64,000 nt of DNA from Lipingzhangella_A rawalii (GCF_031628175.1 NZ_JAVLVT010000004.1:248001-312000); one strand, 5' to 3'; positions 17,320 to 27,199 are shown, counted from the stretch's first letter. The notes: generated by a model not told the origin, from the letters alone. Translations and numbers: made by a program.

Positions 17320-18042
17320 TGCGATGTTCGACACCCGCCCCCGACACAGCCAGCTCTGCTGGCCGTCACTGATCTTCAGCCCGCCAGCGCGGGCGTGGCG
17401 TTGTCGCCGTGTCGGTTTGCAGGCCGCCCGCTGTCCCGCCACGACCACGATCGGATCCAGGCCAGCGTGCCTCCAGATCGGCCAGTATGGACCGTCCTCC
17501 CAGACGCTATGGCTCGGGGGAACCCGCGATGCGTGCGGCAGCGGGCGTCGTTCTGCACGCTGGGACCGGCCCCGCGCAGCCAGTGTGAACGCCCGGGAGA
17601 TCCCTGCGGTCCCGGATACGTAGACCCAGGGCTACTATTCCGTGTCCACGTCGAGGCCCGGCGCACGGGCCGTCGCGCCCAGCAGCGGTGGCTTGGCCCC
17701 GCTCCCGCACGGTGTTCGGACGCGGCAGATGCGGTGTCGACACAATCCAACCGGAGGACAGGAACGGTGGGATAGCCACGGGCCGGGGCCCGGCCAGCCG
17801 GCGTCGGAATGGTGTGTCCCGCACTCGCCGGCCAGCAGGATGATCGGGATCTGCACTCCGGTTCGGGAACGTCGGGGGCGGCACAATCCGGGACAACGGC
17901 CGGCCCTCGTCGTCACTCTCGGCTCCCGTGCCTACTCTGATGCTCGCCGCCCGCCCGGATGCGGGAATCGAACCTGTCCTCCCGCCCACTCCGCAGAGCG
18001 GATCAGGCGCGAACCGGCCGGCCCGATTCTCCCGGAATCATC
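17320..18042. other. Long non-coding spacer with two small hairpins
   Basis: This 723-base stretch lies between the convergent ends of the epimerase gene and the N,N-dimethyltransferase gene. GCCAGC/GCTGGC at 17349-17363 and GCCCGC/GCGGGC at 17379-17394 are two perfect 6-base-pair hairpins that could end either transcript. Frames in the rest have no ribosome site or motif. GGAATCGAACC at 17964-17974 resembles a tRNA T-arm read on the minus strand, but no cloverleaf can be folded. I see no gene. Confidence 0.4.
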
Positions 18043-18786
18043 TCAATCCAGAGTTCCGACGAACAGGCCCCGCCCGTTCGGTCCCCCTTCCCTGTAACTC
18101 AGGTGCACCCCGGCCTTGGCAAAGGCATCCGCATAGACCTGACGAGGAAACAGCGAGTGGACCTCGTACTCGGTAAATTCTGATATCCCAGCCCCGTCAG
18201 CCACAGTGTATCGAACAGTCATTCGACTGTGCTCCCCATCGCGAACCGAATGTGACGTTCGACTGATGACACGACCGGTTTCCTCGACGGTCGCTCCGGT
18301 GACGTATCCGTCCAAAAAGCGTTCGGGAAACCACCATGGCTCCAGGATGGCAACACCACCGGGAACCAGATGCCGCCCTATTGACACCGCCGCCGACTCA
18401 AGCTCATGCAGCGAGGCCATGTATCCCAGCGAGTAGCACATGCAGATGACAGCACTGTACCGGCGCCCCAGGTCGAAACTTCTCATGTCACCGGAGTGGA
18501 CCCGCATCCCCGGAATCCGCTCCTGGGCCAGACGACGCATTCCAGGAGAAATCTCCAGCCCTTCCACTTCGGAGAAGTGCTGCGAAAGCCGTTCCATGTG
18601 CGCCCCGGTCCCGCAGGCCACATCAAGGAGTGAATCGGCATCCGGAGTGATAGTGCGAACGGTGCGGGCAATCTCGTCAGCTTCGTAGGCCCAGTCCCGT
18701 CCCCGGGACGTATGAATCGCGTCGTATATTTCTGCATGCACACGGCTATAGGACGTTGGCGGTAGTTCGGGGGCAGTCTCCACCAT
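18043..18786 (-). CDS. NDP-aminosugar N,N-dimethyltransferase (DesVI/SpnS/TylM1 family)
   Basis: The 247-residue SAM enzyme should methylate a sugar amine twice. The family signature YDAIHTSRGRDW at residues 21-32 corresponds to the YD..Y...GKDY motif of DesVI and TylM1, and LLDVACGTG at 53-61 is the SAM loop. CMCYSLGYM and PGGVAILEPWWFP also match. AAGGAAA precedes the ATG at 18786. It is the last gene of the eight-gene minus-strand sugar unit, directly after the aminotransferase that would supply its substrate. By analogy with spinosyn it completes a forosamine-type dimethylamino group. Confidence 0.92.
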   Translation of the reverse strand: MVETAPELPPTSYSRVHAEIYDAIHTSRGRDWAYEADEIARTVRTITPDADSLLDVACGTGAHMERLSQHFSEVEGLEISPGMRRLAQERIPGMRVHSGDMRSFDLGRRYSAVICMCYSLGYMASLHELESAAVSIGRHLVPGGVAILEPWWFPERFLDGYVTGATVEETGRVISRTSHSVRDGEHSRMTVRYTVADGAGISEFTEYEVHSLFPRQVYADAFAKAGVHLSYREGGPNGRGLFVGTLD

Positions 18787-18879
18787 GATGGTTTCCTTTC
18801 GTTCGTTCACGGGATCACATTCACATTTTTGGGGAGCTCCGAGTCGTGTGCACCCCAGGGAAGGGACCCCACTGTTCGG

Positions 18880-20034
18880 TCAGATTCGAGCCTCATCGCC
18901 TGCCTGGCGCCCGGTCACCGACGTGCTGAGCGTCGTGCAGACCTGCTGCACGTCGGAGTCCGTCAATGCCTGGTGCATGGGCAGCAAGAGAGTGCTTTCG
19001 GCCGCCCACTCGGCGTCGGGAAACTCGCCTCCGGACTGGTAGGCGGGCACCTTGTGCAGGGGTGGGTAACGGAAGGTGGTGTAAATGTCGTTGTCCAACA
19101 GGTCCGCGGCCACCTGGTCGCGGATGGCAGGGTCGAGCTGCACCCAGTAGAAGTAGTGGGAGTTCTCGTCCCGCTCCGGCAGCGGTGGGGGCAGCCGCAC
19201 TCCCGCCATGCCGTCGAGCAGCCGGTCGTACGCCTGTGCCACCTCCCGACGCCGGGCAATGTTGCTCGGTAGCTTGGCCAGCTGCACACATCCGATGGCG
19301 GCCGTGACGTCGTTGCCGAGCACTCGCCAACCGAACTCGGTAACGTCCAGCTCCCACCACCGACCAGAAACCCGCGCGCTGGAGAATCCGCTTCCGCGGC
19401 GCAGCCCGTGGTAGGCGACGTAACGTGCCCGCTCCGCCATTGCGGCATCTCGCACGTAGAGCATTCCCCCGTCCCCGGTGACCAGGGTCTTCATCGAATC
19501 GAAGCTCCACATCGCGATGTCGCCGAATGTGCCGCAGGCCTGCCCTCCCGACCGGGAAGCCACCGCACAGGCGGCGTCCTCCACCAACGACACCCCCCGA
19601 TCCCGGCACAACTGCGCTATGGCGGCCACCTCGCCCGGATGGCCGCCATAGTGCAGCAGGAACACGGCCCTGGTCCGTGGTGTGAGCGCCTGTTCGACGT
19701 CTGCAACCCGGGGGTTGAGGCTGTGGGGATCCACATCACAGAACACCGGCCGGGCCCCCGAGTCGGCCACCGCGTTGGCCGCGGAAACGAAGCTGATCGT
19801 GGGCATGACGACATCGTCTCCAGGCCCCAGATCGAGCAACCGCGCTGCCAGGAACAGTCCGGCGGTGGCACTGGAGATGAACATCAGATGCTCGGCCCCC
19901 ACTCCCAGGTGCTCCCCGAAAGCGGACTCGAACTCCTGAGTTCGTTGTCCGTGCCCCAGCCAGTTGCTGGTGAAGACACTGGCCACTGCCTCGGCCTCGT
20001 CGACCCCGAGACTTGGTTGAAATACGTTGATCAT
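18880..20034 (-). CDS. DegT/DnrJ/EryC1 aminotransferase, likely sugar C-4
   Basis: This 384-residue PLP enzyme should transaminate a dTDP-ketosugar using glutamate. Lys182 in SFDSMKTLVTGDGG is the internal aldimine lysine, the preceding VEDAACAVAS holds the pyridine-binding aspartate, and NWLGHG near residue 25 is typical of the family. Upstream residues to 20166 are unlike the family, so I start at the ATG beginning MINVFQPSLG. The 3,4-dehydratase upstream and the N,N-dimethyltransferase downstream favour the C-4 keto sugar as substrate, as for SpnR. A C-3 amination is the alternative. Confidence 0.92.
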   Translation of the reverse strand: MINVFQPSLGVDEAEAVASVFTSNWLGHGQRTQEFESAFGEHLGVGAEHLMFISSATAGLFLAARLLDLGPGDDVVMPTISFVSAANAVADSGARPVFCDVDPHSLNPRVADVEQALTPRTRAVFLLHYGGHPGEVAAIAQLCRDRGVSLVEDAACAVASRSGGQACGTFGDIAMWSFDSMKTLVTGDGGMLYVRDAAMAERARYVAYHGLRRGSGFSSARVSGRWWELDVTEFGWRVLGNDVTAAIGCVQLAKLPSNIARRREVAQAYDRLLDGMAGVRLPPPLPERDENSHYFYWVQLDPAIRDQVAADLLDNDIYTTFRYPPLHKVPAYQSGGEFPDAEWAAESTLLLPMHQALTDSDVQQVCTTLSTSVTGRQAGDEARI

Positions 20035-20189
20035 CGCCACCGTCTCCCCTCCACATACTGGGCGTCGGCCGGGGCGGCGTCCAAAGTCTGCGGCGGTTGC
20101 AGTACCGCTTCCGCTCGTCGTTGCACCATCGGTTCGCTCCTTTTCGCTACGGCGTGGTTCCGCCATTCATGGGCAATGGGCATGGCCGT

Positions 20190-21791
20190 TCATCGGCTAC
20201 CCGCCCCCGAGGGCTGCGGTTCGGGACCGGCTTCCTGGCCTCCCTCCGGCTCGTTGTCCGGGCTCGACTCAAGGCGCACGTGCCGGAGCCGTCCGAGTAC
20301 CAACAGCACCACCGTCACCGCGATGACCGCCGCCACCCCATAGGCGACCTGGGTGCCCACCGCGAAGGCGGATCCGGCCGCATCCATGAGTTCGGCTCCC
20401 CGCTCACCCGGGAGGCGTTCGGCAACGGACATTGCGCCTCCGGTGCTTTCCTGAGCCGCCGCCAGGTCCGCATCCGAGAGCCCGCCCGGCGCAGACCCCT
20501 CCAAAACTCGGCGGTAGATCACCATCGCGAGACTGCCGAGGAAAGCCAGGCCCATGGCGTTGCCGAGCCCGCCGCTGACATCCTGCACAGCCGTCGCCGA
20601 TCCGGTGCGCCCCATCGGGGCGCTGGTCACCAGCAGCTGCCCGCCCAACGTTGTCGCTGGTGCCATCCCCAAGCCGATCAGCACCAGTGCGGCCATGAGC
20701 AGCGGCACCTGCTCCGTGGGCAGGAGAAGAACCATCCCCAGGGCACCCACCACGGAGACAGAAAGCCCACACGAGATGGCGTAGGCCGGACGCATGAAAC
20801 GCACTGCCACCGGGGCCAGCATGGTTCCCGTGATCGCGGCCACGGCGGGGGCGACCAGCACCGCCCCCGACTGTGCGGGGGAGAGCCCCAGACCCACCTG
20901 GAGGTGCTGGGCAAAGAGCATGTCGGTCCCGCCGAAGGCCAGCAGCACGAGGAGCACCGACACCATCGAAACGGACACCGCCGGATTCGCGAACAGACGC
21001 AAGTCCAACAGGGGATCGCTCAGCCGTCGCTGTCGATACACGAAAACGGCACCCAGTCCCACCCCGAGCAGAACCGCTGCCACGTAGAGCGGCCGAAGCC
21101 CTTCGTCGGCGATCTCCTGAAGGCCGAAAATCAGTGCCATCAGCGCCGACACCGACAGCAGGATGCTGAGCAGATCCAACCGTTGGGCAGAGGGATCCCG
21201 GTAGACCGGCAGCAGGAACATCGCCGTCAGCATCAGCAGCACGGCAGCGGGCACGTTGGCCAGGAACACGGCCCCCCACCAGAAGTACTCCAGCAGGATC
21301 CCACCCATGGGCGGCCCAAGTGCCATCCCGCCGGAGAAGGCGGAGATCAGCACCGCGAAGGCGAAGGAGAACTGTTTGGCGTCCGCGAACATGGTGCGCA
21401 ACAGGCCGATCGCCGAAGGCATGACCGTCGCCGCGGCGACCCCGAGCAGGGCACGCGCGGCGATCAACATCTCCGGAGAGGTGGACAGCGCTGCCGCGAC
21501 GGATGCCACACCGTAGACGGACACGCCGATCATCAGCAGACGACGGCGACCGATCCGGTCGGTGAGCCGCCCCATGGTGATCACGCATCCCGCCGCCAGG
21601 AACTCACCGATGTGCAGGATCCACAGTGACTGGGTTCCGCTGGGCTGCAAGTCCGCTGCGATGGACGGCATTGCCAGGAACAGCACGGTCATGTCTGTGG
21701 CGATCATGAAAACCGGCAGCATGAGCGCAGCGAGTCCCAACCATTCCCGCCAGGTCGCCCCCGGCTGGGGTTGAGATTGCACGGATGTCAT
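20190..21791 (-). CDS. DHA2-type MFS exporter (14 transmembrane segments)
   Basis: The 533-residue protein has about 14 hydrophobic segments, the loop GRLTDRIGRRRLL between segments 2 and 3 (motif A) and the GPPMGGILLEYFWWGAVFLANVPAA block (motif C) of drug:proton antiporters of the QacA/EmrB type. The start ATG at 21791 follows a purine-rich AAGGGAAG. It lies inside the sugar gene unit between a glycosyltransferase and the aminotransferase, so export of the glycosylated product or self-resistance is the likely role. The substrate cannot be read from the sequence. Confidence 0.9.
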   Translation of the reverse strand: MTSVQSQPQPGATWREWLGLAALMLPVFMIATDMTVLFLAMPSIAADLQPSGTQSLWILHIGEFLAAGCVITMGRLTDRIGRRRLLMIGVSVYGVASVAAALSTSPEMLIAARALLGVAAATVMPSAIGLLRTMFADAKQFSFAFAVLISAFSGGMALGPPMGGILLEYFWWGAVFLANVPAAVLLMLTAMFLLPVYRDPSAQRLDLLSILLSVSALMALIFGLQEIADEGLRPLYVAAVLLGVGLGAVFVYRQRRLSDPLLDLRLFANPAVSVSMVSVLLVLLAFGGTDMLFAQHLQVGLGLSPAQSGAVLVAPAVAAITGTMLAPVAVRFMRPAYAISCGLSVSVVGALGMVLLLPTEQVPLLMAALVLIGLGMAPATTLGGQLLVTSAPMGRTGSATAVQDVSGGLGNAMGLAFLGSLAMVIYRRVLEGSAPGGLSDADLAAAQESTGGAMSVAERLPGERGAELMDAAGSAFAVGTQVAYGVAAVIAVTVVLLVLGRLRHVRLESSPDNEPEGGQEAGPEPQPSGAGSR

Positions 21792-21875
21792 CTTCCCTCT
21801 TCTCTTCCTGTGATGATTCGCGCGTGCCGTGCCCCGTCCACGGCCCGGGGGAACGACCCCGCAGGAGGTTCGCCG

Positions 21876-23000
21876 TCAGCCAACCGGTAGCTTCTCCAGC
21901 TCCTCCACCACCTGGGCTGGTGCAGGCAACGCGGCGATCTCCGCCGCGAGGGTCCTGGCCCGATCGGCATAGGACGAGTCGGCGAGAATCTGCTGGCAGG
22001 CTTCGGCGATGACCGGGGTCGTGTGTCTCTCCTTGGGCAGGTCGATCACGGAACCGAACTCGACCTGTGCCTGCATCTCGCCCAGCGAGGGAATCTCGCG
22101 CAGAATCAGCTGCGGCACCCCGGCGCTCATGGCCGTCATATTGGAGCCGACGCCACCGTGGTGCACGATCAGGTCGCAGGTGGGCGCGACAATGTCCAGG
22201 GGGACCCATCCTGCGCGCCACTCGTCACCGGTGCCTGGGCACAACGCGGAGGCGGCGTCGTCGGGAACCGCAACCACCGCCTCCACCCCCAGGGCAGTGA
22301 CGTGGGTGGCGAGCTCGCGCAGGCGCTCGACCTCTATGGTGTGCAGCGATCCGGAACTGGTCACGCGGCTTCCCGAGGTGAGCAGTACCCGTGGGCGGTC
22401 ACCGCGGGTGTACATCCAGGGTTCGAGCGGCCGGTAGAGGTTCCCGGGAATCCAGCGCACCGGTCTTCCGCGAGGGGTATTCCCGCGACGCAGGCTGGGC
22501 GGGGTCACATCCAGCGAGAGGTCCGGAACCGGAACGGACTCCAGCTCGAACTGACGTAGCAGCGGTCGCAGTTCCTCCCCCGCACCGACGTCGTACTCAC
22601 TGGAGTCCAGAACACCCCAGGGCTGGCGCACGGTAGGAACACCGAGGCGGTGACCCAGCAGGGCTGCCGGGTAGAACATCCCGCCGCCCACCACGAGATC
22701 GGGGCGCCAGTCCTCGGCAACCTGCCGCAACGGTTCGAGGGTCTCCATGGTCATCTGCGCATACCACCGACCGACGTAGCGCATCTGTTCGCGAGGGTCG
22801 TCCGGAAGATCGGTGGACAGACTCTGTTTCGTCTGTGGCGAGATGGATACCGGGGGCAGTCCGACATCAGCGATGACCCGAGTCACGGTGTCCGGACCGG
22901 CCATGAGGACCTCATGTCCGGCTGCGCGGGCGGCGCGGGCGAGTGGGGCCTGCGGAAATACGGTCCCCATGCTTCCACCGGTAATGAACAGCATCCTCAT
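21876..23000 (-). CDS. Glycosyltransferase 1 (EryCIII/DesVII-like, GT-B fold)
   Basis: The 374-residue enzyme belongs to the actinobacterial antibiotic glycosyltransferases. It starts MRMLFITGGSMGTVFPQAPL, and the acceptor-side segment is followed by the C-terminal nucleotide-sugar motif LIVHHGGVGSNMTAMSAGVPQ. At 374 residues it is shorter than the usual 400-430, mainly in the N-terminal half. Its ATG overlaps the stop of the next upstream glycosyltransferase by four bases, so the two are coupled. No P450-like auxiliary protein of the DesVIII type is encoded nearby. Which sugar it transfers is unknown. Confidence 0.92.
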   Translation of the reverse strand: MRMLFITGGSMGTVFPQAPLARAARAAGHEVLMAGPDTVTRVIADVGLPPVSISPQTKQSLSTDLPDDPREQMRYVGRWYAQMTMETLEPLRQVAEDWRPDLVVGGGMFYPAALLGHRLGVPTVRQPWGVLDSSEYDVGAGEELRPLLRQFELESVPVPDLSLDVTPPSLRRGNTPRGRPVRWIPGNLYRPLEPWMYTRGDRPRVLLTSGSRVTSSGSLHTIEVERLRELATHVTALGVEAVVAVPDDAASALCPGTGDEWRAGWVPLDIVAPTCDLIVHHGGVGSNMTAMSAGVPQLILREIPSLGEMQAQVEFGSVIDLPKERHTTPVIAEACQQILADSSYADRARTLAAEIAALPAPAQVVEELEKLPVG

Positions 23001-24310
23001 CGCGTCGCCCCTTCCAGCAGCCCGGCACCGCTGGGTTCGGGGATATTCGCGGCGAGTTGCTCCAGAGTCCGTACCACCTCGTTCGGGCTGGGTTCGGCCT
23101 GCCAATCCGCATGGAGGGCCGCGGCACCCTCCCGGAACGACGACTCGGTCAGGACCTGCTGCAAGCGGGAACGGATCTCGGCCACGGACAGCACCGCAGG
23201 ATCGACGTACAATCCCGCACCCACCCCGGTGATCCGCCTGGCGTACGGTCCGGACTCGGGATCCACAGCCAGCACCACCTGCGGCACCTGTAGCGCCGCG
23301 CCAACGGTGTAGGTACCGCCCCCACCGTGGTGAATGATCATCGAGCAGGTGGGGAGCAGGTGATCGAGCGGAATGTAGTCGACGGTATGGACGTTCTTCG
23401 GGACCTGTTGTCCAGCAAGTTGATCCGCGTTGAGCGTGGCGACCACCTCGACGTCCATCCCCGCGAACGCATCGAGCATGGTGGCGATCATGCTCGCGTC
23501 GTCCTGTTCGTACTTGCGCTGGGCAGCTCCGAGGCTGAAGGCGATACGCGGCCGGTCGGGTTCCGTACGCAGCCACGGGGGCACCACCCCGCCCCCGCCC
23601 GTGCTGGGTAGCTGGCGCATCGCAACGGTGCGTTGCCGGGTGGAAAGCCGCACCTCAGCCGGGATCGGATCGATGGTGACATGGCCCAACAGCATCGTCT
23701 CGTCCATCTCCAGGCCGTAACGCTCGGCCAGGGGGCGGGCACACGCCTCCATCGGGTTGGTCACCCCCGGGGGCAGCACCGCCCTACGCTCATCGAAGCG
23801 CTCATAGGTCCAGCCGCAGTAGTCCGGCCCCCACATGAGCCGAACGCTGGCGGCCCCGCAGGCCCGGGCAGCGATGCCACCGGAGAGCCAGATAGGATCC
23901 CAGACCACCACGTCGGGACGCCAGTGCTGCACAAACTCCATGAGGTCGTCGGCCATGGGATGAGCATGGTCGGGATCGAAGTCGGGCGGGTGGAAGATGC
24001 GCAGCGCCGCGATGAGGTAGTAGCTGAAGAAGTCCCAGGGGGCACGATCGGCGGGGTCGAGCGCCAGCGCGTTCGTGAGTTCTTCACGCTCCTCGTCACC
24101 GGCGATGAAGTCGGCCACGGACTCGATGGGGGGCAGGGCCTCGGCTCCACGTAGGGAGACGGCGCTGAGTCCAGCGGCCACAATCTCGTCAGTCAACGCA
24201 GAATGCGAGGCTACACGAACCTCGTGACCGGCACCTCGCAACGCCCAGGCCAGCGGCAGGACGGGGTTCAGATGTGACGTGTCCGGAGGCAGAGTGATCA
24301 GGACGCGCAT
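22997..24310 (-). CDS. Glycosyltransferase 2 (EryCIII/DesVII-like, GT-B fold)
   Basis: The 437-residue enzyme has the N-terminal MRVLITLPPDTSHLNPVLPL start, the PDVVVWDPIWLSGGIAA acceptor-domain segment, and the donor-binding MIIHHGGGGTYTVGAALQVPQ motif of macrolide- and anthracycline-type glycosyltransferases. AAGGAG lies seven bases before the ATG at 24310; the longer frame upstream is not family-like. It overlaps glycosyltransferase 1 by four bases. Two distinct transferases fit the two sugar branches encoded around them: a forosamine-type aminosugar and a C-methylated sugar. Confidence 0.93.
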   Translation of the reverse strand: MRVLITLPPDTSHLNPVLPLAWALRGAGHEVRVASHSALTDEIVAAGLSAVSLRGAEALPPIESVADFIAGDEEREELTNALALDPADRAPWDFFSYYLIAALRIFHPPDFDPDHAHPMADDLMEFVQHWRPDVVVWDPIWLSGGIAARACGAASVRLMWGPDYCGWTYERFDERRAVLPPGVTNPMEACARPLAERYGLEMDETMLLGHVTIDPIPAEVRLSTRQRTVAMRQLPSTGGGGVVPPWLRTEPDRPRIAFSLGAAQRKYEQDDASMIATMLDAFAGMDVEVVATLNADQLAGQQVPKNVHTVDYIPLDHLLPTCSMIIHHGGGGTYTVGAALQVPQVVLAVDPESGPYARRITGVGAGLYVDPAVLSVAEIRSRLQQVLTESSFREGAAALHADWQAEPSPNEVVRTLEQLAANIPEPSGAGLLEGATR

Positions 24311-24567
24311 AGTTTTCTCCTTGTATTTCGGATGCTCATTACACGGAGGGATGTGTCCAGAGTGAATCTTTCTCAGCTCGCCAGGAACGAAATCGTGCAC
24401 CATTCTCTGTTCCGCCCGGCATCCCGGGATAGTGCACGGCTCCCTGATTCAGGCATGCATCCGTCATATGACGAGCATGAGATCCTGACCCTCGGACCAC
24501 GAGATGAGGTGGACACCAGGACAGGGGCGCCCCTGGGCCCGCACACCCAGACCGCCCGTGCCGACAG

Positions 24568-25818
24568 TCAGATCAGGTGCACCGTGGGAACATAGAGGAT
24601 CCACCTACCTCCGGCCTCCCGGAACTCCTGCTCCTTGGCAAGAATCTCGTCGGAATGGTTCCACGCGAAGAGCAGGGCATAGTCAGGATACGGAGCGGAA
24701 AATTCATCCGAGGAGCGAACCGGTATGTGCGTTCCCGGACTGAGCCTTCCCTGCTTTTCCGGAGTACTGTCGAATATACAAGAAACCAGATCCGAGCCGA
24801 TATTACAATAATTGAGAAGTGTGGAACTTTTCGCAGTGGCACCGTAGCCCACCACAGTCTTTCCTTCTGCCCGCAGATCTCGCAGTAGGCTTATCAGCTC
24901 GGAACAGGAATTTCGCGTCTCCTCGGCGAAACGTCGGTAAGTTCCGGGATCAGCAAGCCCCATCTTCTGCTCCTGACGGAGGAATTGGGCAACCGAATCC
25001 GAGGGTATTCGGACTCCGGGGCGGGCGACGGTGTAGCGCATCGATCCGCCGTGAATATCCAGGTGTTCGGCGTCGATCAACACGAATCCGAAAGTTTGCG
25101 CGATCGACTGAACCGAGCTCACTGAGAATAGGTAGAAATGTTCATCGTAGATCTGGTCAAACGCGTTTCGACTTATGATGTCGCCCAGGTAGCGGTCCTC
25201 GAACACGAAGACACCGTCCGAGGCTAGCAGGGTGTCTACTCCTCGAAATATCGAGTCGATGTAGGCGATGTGACTAAACGTGTTGGCGGAGAAGATCACG
25301 TTCGCTGGCCCTTCGGACGCGGCGATCTTCCGGGCCGACTGTTCCTCGAAGAAGTCGGTCTGTACACGGATCCCCTCGGATGCCGCGAGCTCGGCGGCCC
25401 GCACCGAGGGGTCCACCCCCAGATGCCGCACACCCGCGTCCCGCACGGTTCGGAGCATGATCCCGTCATTGCTTCCGATCTCCACGATCAGTGGGTCCCG
25501 TCCGGTAAGTTCAGTCTCCAGGAGCCGCTGAGCCACACTGTGGAAGTGGCTACGCATACGGGTCGATCCCGAAGAACGGTAGGGATAGTCCTCGTGGAAC
25601 ATCTGTTCCCGGGGGACCTCCTCGGTCAGTTGCACCATCGAGCATGCGACGCAGATTCCGGCAGAAAGCCGAAAGAAGAACTCCTGTCCAGCCTCATACG
25701 GCATGACGAAGGAATCGGATACCGGCTGGCGACCGAAGTCGATGAATTCTTCAACGACATCACCGCAGATCCTGCACCGCTTCCCTTCTCCGGACTCCTG
25801 ATTCTCTGATCCAGCCAT
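24568..25818 (-). CDS. NDP-hexose 3-C-methyltransferase (TylC3/EvaC/TcaB9 family)
   Basis: This 416-residue SAM enzyme should add a methyl branch at C-3 of a 4-ketohexose. Four cysteines (Cys15, Cys18, Cys56, Cys59 in CRIC and CVAC) form the N-terminal zinc site of the family. VEIGSNDGIMLRTV is the SAM loop, and the YDEHFYLFS segment contains the His/Tyr residues of the TcaB9 active site. The C-terminal VVGYGATAKSSTLLNY domain is also typical. Its 3-keto substrate is made by the 2,3-dehydratase. It shows that a branched sugar such as a mycarose-, axenose- or vancosamine-like residue is made in addition to, or instead of, plain forosamine. Confidence 0.93.
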   Translation of the reverse strand: MAGSENQESGEGKRCRICGDVVEEFIDFGRQPVSDSFVMPYEAGQEFFFRLSAGICVACSMVQLTEEVPREQMFHEDYPYRSSGSTRMRSHFHSVAQRLLETELTGRDPLIVEIGSNDGIMLRTVRDAGVRHLGVDPSVRAAELAASEGIRVQTDFFEEQSARKIAASEGPANVIFSANTFSHIAYIDSIFRGVDTLLASDGVFVFEDRYLGDIISRNAFDQIYDEHFYLFSVSSVQSIAQTFGFVLIDAEHLDIHGGSMRYTVARPGVRIPSDSVAQFLRQEQKMGLADPGTYRRFAEETRNSCSELISLLRDLRAEGKTVVGYGATAKSSTLLNYCNIGSDLVSCIFDSTPEKQGRLSPGTHIPVRSSDEFSAPYPDYALLFAWNHSDEILAKEQEFREAGGRWILYVPTVHLI

Positions 25819-25897
25819 ATCCTAACCCCTCATATTTTCAGGTGAACACATTCACTGGAAACCGACCAACGGAAGATCCGCCGGCTCATCGGGCGGA

Positions 25898-27199
25898 TTA
25901 CCCGTACTTTTCAACGAACTCGCGGATAACCGCAGCGATCTGGTCGATCAGCTCGTCGGACAGCCCGGGATAGACTCCGACCCAGAAGGTGTGTTCGGTG
26001 ATGATGTCACTGTTTTTCAGGCTCCCCACGATCCGATGTGGGTGTTCCAGATAGGCAGGGTGGCGGGTCAGGTTTCCCGCAAAGAGCCGCCGGGTCCGTA
26101 CCCCGTGCGCCTCCAGGAACTCCACCAGAGCGCTTCGGGAGAAGGGAGCGTCGGGCGTGACGGTAATGACGAAGCCGAACCAACTCGGCTCGCTTCCCGG
26201 AGTGGGTTCCGGCAGCACCAACCCCGGTGTGGTGTCCAGCGCCTCCCGGAGCCGGGTCCAGTTGCGCCGCCGGGCAGCAATGAAGTCCTCGATCTTGTCC
26301 AACTGAGACAGGCCCAATGCGGCCTGCATGTCGGTGGCCTTCAGGTTGTATCCGACGTGCGAGAAGATGTACTTGTGGTCGTATCCCTCGGGTAGGGTTC
26401 CCATCTGTTGTCGAAAGCGCTTGAGACAGCGGTTGTCCTCCCCCGGCTCACACCAGCAGTCCCGGCCCCAGTCGCGCATGGATTCCACGATCCGGGCGAG
26501 GATGAGGTTGTCGGTGAGGACGCACCCTCCCTCGCCCATGGCGATATGGTGGGCAGGGTAGAAACTGACGGTGGCGAGATCACCGAACGTCCCAGTCAAC
26601 TTCCCCTCATAGGTCGATCCGACCGCGTCGCAGTTGTCCTCGATCAGATAGAGACCGTTGTGCTCGGCGATCTCAGCGATCTCCCGAACCTGATATGGGT
26701 TACCGAGGGTGTGCGCGATCATGATCGCCCGGGTTCGGGGGCCGATCGCTGCGGCCACCCGGTCCGGAGTGGTGTTGTAGGTACCCAACTCCACGTCCAC
26801 GAACACGGGGACCATACCGTTCTGAATAATCGGATTCACCGTGGTGGGAAAACCCGCGGCCACCGTGATCACTTCGTCCCCCGGGCGCAGACGCAGATCC
26901 TCCAGTCGCGGCGAGGTCAGCGCGCTCAGCGCCAGCAGGTTTGCCGAGGAACCGGAGTTCGTGAGATGTGCTTTTCGCAGCCGATAGTATTTGGCGAACT
27001 TGCGTTCGAAGTTCCGGGAGTCGGTTCCGGCCGCGATGCGCATTTCCAGAGCCGCTTCGACCAGTGCCACCCGATCTTCCGCGGTCAGGACCGCCCCGGA
27101 AGCCATGACGTTGTCCTGGTGCGAAACGAACGGCTGGGATGAGTCCTCCGCATGGTATTCCCGTACGAAGTCGAGTAGTTTTTCCTTAGTGATTCCCAT
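25898..27199 (-). CDS. NDP-hexose 3,4-dehydratase (E1/SpnQ type, PMP and [2Fe-2S])
   Basis: The 433-residue enzyme is an aminotransferase-fold protein in which the PLP lysine is replaced by histidine: the site reads FYPAHHIAMGEGG, with His217 and His218. Cysteines 190, 248, 250 and 258 have the spacing C-X57-C-X1-C-X7-C known for the [2Fe-2S] cluster of the E1 dehydratase of CDP-ascarylose biosynthesis. This separates it clearly from the true aminotransferase at 18880-20034. It should remove the C-3 hydroxyl of a 4-keto-2,6-dideoxysugar, giving a 2,3,6-trideoxy-4-ketosugar. No dedicated reductase is encoded nearby; SpnQ is known to use general cellular electron carriers. Confidence 0.94.
   Translation of the reverse strand: MGITKEKLLDFVREYHAEDSSQPFVSHQDNVMASGAVLTAEDRVALVEAALEMRIAAGTDSRNFERKFAKYYRLRKAHLTNSGSSANLLALSALTSPRLEDLRLRPGDEVITVAAGFPTTVNPIIQNGMVPVFVDVELGTYNTTPDRVAAAIGPRTRAIMIAHTLGNPYQVREIAEIAEHNGLYLIEDNCDAVGSTYEGKLTGTFGDLATVSFYPAHHIAMGEGGCVLTDNLILARIVESMRDWGRDCWCEPGEDNRCLKRFRQQMGTLPEGYDHKYIFSHVGYNLKATDMQAALGLSQLDKIEDFIAARRRNWTRLREALDTTPGLVLPEPTPGSEPSWFGFVITVTPDAPFSRSALVEFLEAHGVRTRRLFAGNLTRHPAYLEHPHRIVGSLKNSDIITEHTFWVGVYPGLSDELIDQIAAVIREFVEKYG

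Noticed and set aside
17964..17974. tRNA T-arm-like GGAATCGAACC
   Set aside because: The minus-strand T-stem does not pair (ACAGG against CCCGC), and no anticodon or acceptor stem folds around it.
20097..21629. 510-codon plus-strand frame over the MFS gene
   Set aside because: It lies antisense to a clear 14-segment transporter and has low-complexity His/Gln/Arg composition.
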